A stretch of 6,896 bases of DNA from Methanosarcinales archaeon (GTDB lineage Archaea > Halobacteriota > Syntropharchaeia > Alkanophagales > Methanospirareceae). Positions 4,414 through 6,896 of this stretch are shown here, one piece after another. Below the pieces are notes generated by a model. The model made no database searches and was not told where the DNA came from. It saw only the letters and a program-made list of their open reading frames with translations. A program made the translations under genes and the position numbers. Each line of letters opens with the position of its first letter. Positions within the stretch are counted from its first letter, which is position 1. The stretch is from positions 1 to 6,896 of the forward strand of contig QMVO01000091.1 in NCBI GenBank assembly GCA_003661125.1, written 5' to 3'.

Positions 4414-4747
4414 AGTCTCGTTCAACTCAGTTCGTTTCAGTATTCTTCTTACAATGCTGTTCTCTCTGCTAGGCTACTTTGTATATGGTAGTATCAACGG
4501 TGCATTGGCTATTTTATTGCTCTGTATCGTCTGCAATTTCATGCTTCTCATAAGTGTAATTCCGTTTGTGGGCTGGCTGATTCAGGCTTTTCTAATGAAG
4601 AAGCTGGTTATTACAGGTATCGCAGCTATAACGGGTATTTCTTTAACTTGGCTGACAAGTGCTATCTTTTGGGTCTATCTTGTATTCGGGATCATCATAA
4701 GCACTGTGACTTCAATAGTGGTTCTAACAGCACTGCGAGATTCGTGA
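4391..4747 (+). CDS. Integral membrane protein with about four helices, 118 aa
   Basis: ATG 4391 lies inside the upstream gene behind GAGGAGGTGAAAA. After a polar N-terminus (1-15) there are hydrophobic segments at about 16-35, 38-60, 71-90 and 92-114, separated by a short Gly/Asn turn (GSINGA) and a basic KK loop at 70-71. The C-terminal LRDS is polar. This is the only membrane protein in the window. A holin-like or membrane-anchoring role in a virus, or an accessory membrane factor, is possible, but nothing specific is shown. The T-rich coding strand contrasts with its neighbours, as expected for hydrophobic codons. Confidence 0.85.
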   Translation: MEQEGSVKVSFNSVRFSILLTMLFSLLGYFVYGSINGALAILLLCIVCNFMLLISVIPFVGWLIQAFLMKKLVITGIAAITGISLTWLTSAIFWVYLVFGIIISTVTSIVVLTALRDS

Positions 4748-4811
4748 TGAATTTAAAACGGCGGGCTTCCTTGGCGATGTCTTCTGTGAAAATTAGGAGA
4801 TGGTCAAAGTG

Positions 4812-5282
4812 ATGCCACAATTGTTCTGTACTGAAGAAGAAAATTTCAGAGAGATAGAACCAGTCAAGAATACGAATCTTGGGAAACCTACCGGTGGCTT
4901 GTGGACATCAACATACACGCCCGACAAGAAGTTTCCAAGCGCTTGGGTCGAGTGGTGCACCTACGAAATACCAGAATGGATTGAGGATGTTAATTTCTTC
5001 CTGCTTATTCCAAGAGATGATGCAAATGTATATGTTATTGATTCTTATGAAGACCTCGAACATCTTTATCAAAAATTTGGAATCAGTAACGAATTCGGGT
5101 TCACGATAATGGACTGGGAAGAGATATCAAAACACTACGATGCAGTAATGCTAACCGAAGAAGGTGAAATAATAACGAGATTTAGCACTCCTCTATCGCT
5201 GCATGGATGGGATTGCGAATCAACGCTATGGTTCCGGGATGTCTTTGAAAGCGTCAAGAGAATCGAAATTCAAATAATCTGA
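4812..5282 (+). CDS. KPTGGLW/GWDCES-type phage-associated protein, 156 aa
   Basis: ATG 4812 is preferred over ATG 4800, which touches the SD GGAG (4796-4799). A TATA-like ATTTAAAA lies at 4751-4758. Motifs in order from ATG 4812: KPTGGLW at 25-31, W45-x2-WC (48-49), an ANVYVID strand at 71-77, DWEEISKHYDAV at 101-112, and GWDCEST at 132-138 followed by W140. I recall this order (KPxGLW, SWxxWC, ARVxxI, DWxxIxxxYDgi, WDCxS) from a family of phage and prophage proteins of unknown function. The KPxGLW start with a later WDC motif is reminiscent of ADP-ribosyltransferase-like folds, but I cannot support that catalytically. Soluble, no signal peptide. The family call is recollection; function is open. 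Confidence 0.85.
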   Translation: MPQLFCTEEENFREIEPVKNTNLGKPTGGLWTSTYTPDKKFPSAWVEWCTYEIPEWIEDVNFFLLIPRDDANVYVIDSYEDLEHLYQKFGISNEFGFTIMDWEEISKHYDAVMLTEEGEIITRFSTPLSLHGWDCESTLWFRDVFESVKRIEIQII

Positions 5283-5307
5283 TATTTTTTTGGAGGTGAG
5301 GATAAAG

Positions 5308-5517
5308 ATGGACTTTGATGTAGAGGAAGGTGGAGTTACAAAATATTTTTATCTAACGAGGAAACCAGACGGAAGAGAGTTTATACTTATGAGATTCTAT
5401 GATCCAAACCTCGAATGCTTCGACGAAGGCGTCGAGGGAGACGACGGAAAACCAGTCACTAAAGAGGAGGAAGAGGAGGTGAAGAGGGCAGTTCGGGTGT
5501 TCTTGGGGGAAGAATAG
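5308..5517 (+). CDS. Acidic hypothetical protein, 69 aa
   Basis: ATG 5308 follows TTTTTTTGGAGGTGAGGAT at 5285-5303. The N-terminal half reads as beta strands (TKYFYLTRKPDGREFILMRFYDP, split by the PDG turn), the middle is an acidic loop (DEGVEGDDGKP), and the C-terminus is a Glu-rich helix (KEEEEEVKRAVRVFLGEE). Acidic residues outnumber basic ones by about two to one. Small acidic proteins of mobile elements sometimes mimic DNA, but nothing here demonstrates that. No family recognised. Confidence 0.8.
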   Translation: MDFDVEEGGVTKYFYLTRKPDGREFILMRFYDPNLECFDEGVEGDDGKPVTKEEEEEVKRAVRVFLGEE

Positions 5518-5614
5518 TCATTTTAGTTAATGGAGATAATAAGATAAAAGAGAAGCTATGAAGAGACTATCAGAGAATTCCCAAAAGAGCAATAATCATT
5601 TTTTGGAGGTAAAA

Positions 5615-6037
5615 ATGGCAAAAAAGAAACCTTTTGTGGTAACTGTTACCGCTGCCAAATATGACGGGTGGCGGTCTGGGGAGTTTTACCGGACAATGGG
5701 CGGTCTCTGGGGGTTATGCATCGGCGCGGATAGAATGCGAAGAATCAAGACAAAAGTCAGGATAAAGAAGTGGGTTCCGTGGTCTGTTACCGATAAAGTG
5801 CTCGACGAGCTTGAACAATGGCATGACTTTGACAAAATCTCCCCAGCTGTAATTAATGGTGGAAGTCCGTATCGCTCAAGCTATGCAGAAAAAGAATCAG
5901 TAGTGAAGCTAAGTACTTACGATAAGGAAGAGCAGAAAAGAGAAGTGAAAGAGTTGTGTGAAGACCTTAAAAAAGAAACAGAGGAGATTGTGCGTGAGAT
6001 TTTTGATGAAATAGGCGAATTCGAGCCCGGGGATTAA
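5615..6037 (+). CDS. Hypothetical protein, 140 aa
   Basis: ATG 5615 follows TTTTTTGGAGGTAAAA at 5599-5614; an in-frame ATG at 5558 lacks an SD and would place the SD within the gene. Residues 1-55 are basic with aromatic and Gly positions (YDGWRSGEFYRTMGGLWGL at about 16-34), suggesting a beta-rich part; the centre has WVPWSVTDKVLDELEQW; residues about 95-140 form a charged helix ending in an acidic tail (IGEFEPGD). There is no catalytic signature that I recognise. The basic N-terminal half and coiled C-terminal half point to two structural parts. Confidence 0.8.
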   Translation: MAKKKPFVVTVTAAKYDGWRSGEFYRTMGGLWGLCIGADRMRRIKTKVRIKKWVPWSVTDKVLDELEQWHDFDKISPAVINGGSPYRSSYAEKESVVKLSTYDKEEQKREVKELCEDLKKETEEIVREIFDEIGEFEPGD

Positions 6038-6068
6038 TTTCTTTCTTTTTCTTTTTGGAGGTGATAAC

Positions 6069-6422
6069 ATGATGGAAGCACAAAAAGAGTTTGAAATTGA
6101 CAGAGAATTTGAACGGTTAGGAATCACGCCGTTCCAAGCTACTGAATTTGACCAATCGCTCAATGACGCAACGAGGCACGATATAAACCGCTTTGTTGAT
6201 GAGTATGGTGACGACATCATGGGAATTTCTCTTTGGGATTTCAAGCTGATGCGTGGTGAAGAGCTGAGAGATGCCTTAACCTCTTCTGTGAGCTATCTAT
6301 TCAAAGCCGATGACTTGGGTCGCGTGATAAGTGCGATCCACGCATACAAAAAGAACAAAGACACAATAGCATTCCTAAACGCGATAGAAGCAATCAGTAT
6401 TTACTGCTGTTTTTGGGTATAG
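6069..6422 (+). CDS. Hypothetical helical protein, 117 aa
   Basis: A pyrimidine-rich tract (6038-6056) leads into GGAGGTGAT; ATG codons at 6069 and 6072 are both possible starts. The protein is acidic and mostly helical (for example DIMGISLWDFKLMRGEELRDAL and LGRVISAIHAYKK). It ends in a hydrophobic, Cys-containing segment (ISIYCCFWV), unusual for a soluble protein. The next start comes six bases after its stop, so the two are likely co-translated. No family is recognised. Confidence 0.8.
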   Translation: MMEAQKEFEIDREFERLGITPFQATEFDQSLNDATRHDINRFVDEYGDDIMGISLWDFKLMRGEELRDALTSSVSYLFKADDLGRVISAIHAYKKNKDTIAFLNAIEAISIYCCFWV

Positions 6423-6428
6423 ATAAAA

Positions 6429-6632
6429 ATGACAAATAAGGAAAAACTCAAAAAGGTTTTATATGGTGGGATATATCCGTTTTTCTGGTGTGATACCATT
6501 TTCGTGGAGAAGCTATGTCGTGTACTTGACGAACTCGGGCTTCGCACGATAGTCATAGAGTCTCCAAGTCTCATCGATGCGCTTCTCACGGAAGAAGAAG
6601 CAGGCGAGATTTTGAGGAGGTTGTGTTCCTAA
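6429..6632 (+). CDS. Small hypothetical protein, 67 aa
   Basis: The gene starts six bases after the previous stop. Only a weak SD-like GGGTAT is seen, inside the end of the upstream gene, so expression probably depends on translation of that gene. The N-terminus is basic, followed by an aromatic stretch (YGGIYPFFWCD) and helices; LGLRTIVIESPSLIDALLTEEEAGEILRRL looks like a strand followed by two helices. Cys occur at 21, 30 and 66, without metal-site spacing. No family is recognised. It is kept because its frame is clean and fits tightly between well-supported genes. Confidence 0.65.
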   Translation: MTNKEKLKKVLYGGIYPFFWCDTIFVEKLCRVLDELGLRTIVIESPSLIDALLTEEEAGEILRRLCS

Positions 6633-6653
6633 TTTTATTTTTTGGGGGTAAAA

Positions 6654-6836
6654 ATGAAAAGAGAACCTTGGTATTTGATAGACAACAATGTACATGAAAT
6701 GTTCAAATTTAGAAGTCTTGCAGCGTTGAAGAGATATGCGAAGGAGCACGACATGAGGATTAAACGTTCACCCATTGATGACCATTGTTTCTATACGGAA
6801 AGTTACGTGATTTTGCCAACTGGATATCTAGATTAG
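6654..6836 (+). CDS. Small basic hypothetical protein, 60 aa
   Basis: ATG 6654 follows TTTTATTTTTT at 6633-6643 and a variant SD, GGGGGTAAAA, in which one A of the usual core is replaced by G. The sequence is basic and aromatic at the start (MKREPWYLID), then a helix (SLAALKRYAKEH), then strand-like segments (RIKRSPI, FYTESYVILP). The compact alpha/beta pattern would fit a small nucleic-acid-binding domain, but this is inference. It is the last + strand gene before the composition changes. Confidence 0.75.
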   Translation: MKREPWYLIDNNVHEMFKFRSLAALKRYAKEHDMRIKRSPIDDHCFYTESYVILPTGYLD

Positions 6837-6843
6837 AGAAATG

Positions 6844-6896
6844 TTAGAGTTTGACACTCGTTTCTTGGTTGTGTGCTTTGCCGATCTCTTCGTGAT
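6844..6896 (-). CDS. Possible 3' end of a convergent minus-strand gene (edge)
   Basis: Beyond 6836 the + strand turns pyrimidine rich, the reverse of every gene to the left. On the minus strand a frame enters from 6894 and runs for 16 residues (ending in ETSVKL) to a TAA at 6846-6844, just clear of the + strand gene. Two other minus frames are also open for about 20 codons, and a + strand ATG at 6841 stays open to the edge without an SD. So a gene is likely but its frame is undecided. Confidence 0.25.
   Translation of the reverse strand, partial: HEEIGKAHNQETSVKL

Noticed and set aside
4879..5109. 76-codon + strand frame inside the KPTGGLW gene
   Set aside because: No SD, and it lies in another frame of a gene with conserved motifs.
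1..6896. tRNA genes or CRISPR array
   Set aside because: No cloverleaf with a GGTTCRA-type T arm and no regularly spaced identical repeats were seen on reading the sequence; the repeated T-tract/SD units are translation signals, not CRISPR repeats.

Overview
All confident genes lie on the + strand. The window is a densely packed run of small genes (37 to about 156 codons) with very strong Shine-Dalgarno (SD) sites of the type GGAGGTGA. Most of these sites sit directly behind an uninterrupted T tract such as TTTTATTTTTT. Arg is mostly AGA/AGG, Ile is often ATA, there are TATA-like boxes, and T runs stand in place of hairpin-plus-T terminators. This fits a mobile element (virus or plasmid) of a euryarchaeal host, with methanogen/ANME-type archaea as the likeliest setting. 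That assignment is inference: no hallmark gene (capsid, terminase, polymerase, integrase, Rep) is present, and a Firmicutes-type phage is not formally excluded. Two proteins resemble families I recall from phages: a 112-aa NLTPH/PPSG protein and a 156-aa KPTGGLW...GWDCES protein.

Layout. 2-142: C-terminal end of a charged coiled-coil protein. 143-554: a gene-free stretch of about 410 bp with an A+T-rich block, twin palindromes and a chain of hairpins; the last hairpin overlaps the SD of the next gene. 555-1300: two overlapping genes, a coiled-coil protein and a C2H2 zinc-finger protein. 1301-1932: a second gene-free stretch of about 630 bp, visibly richer in G+C than its surroundings and able to form at least a dozen helices. 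It looks like a large structured non-coding RNA or very long leader, and its 3' end carries mutually exclusive hairpins that expose or bury the SD of a 37-aa gene. 1933-6836: fifteen more small genes, many behind the T-tract/SD module and others stop/start-overlapped with their neighbour. 6837-6896: base composition flips, suggesting a convergent minus-strand gene entering from the right.

How it may work together. The twice-repeated arrangement of a long structured RNA followed by an SD-occluding hairpin and a small gene is the most striking part. It suggests RNA-level control of two gene blocks, or a large ornate RNA with its own function (the phage-borne GOLLD and ROOL RNAs are precedents in size and setting). 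The 5' part of the second RNA carries a motif like the conserved P4 region of RNase P RNA (AGGAAAGTCCG plus a downstream CGGCT partner), but the rest of the RNase P signature is weak or absent. The remaining genes look like a typical accessory cassette of orphan small proteins whose functions cannot be read from sequence alone.
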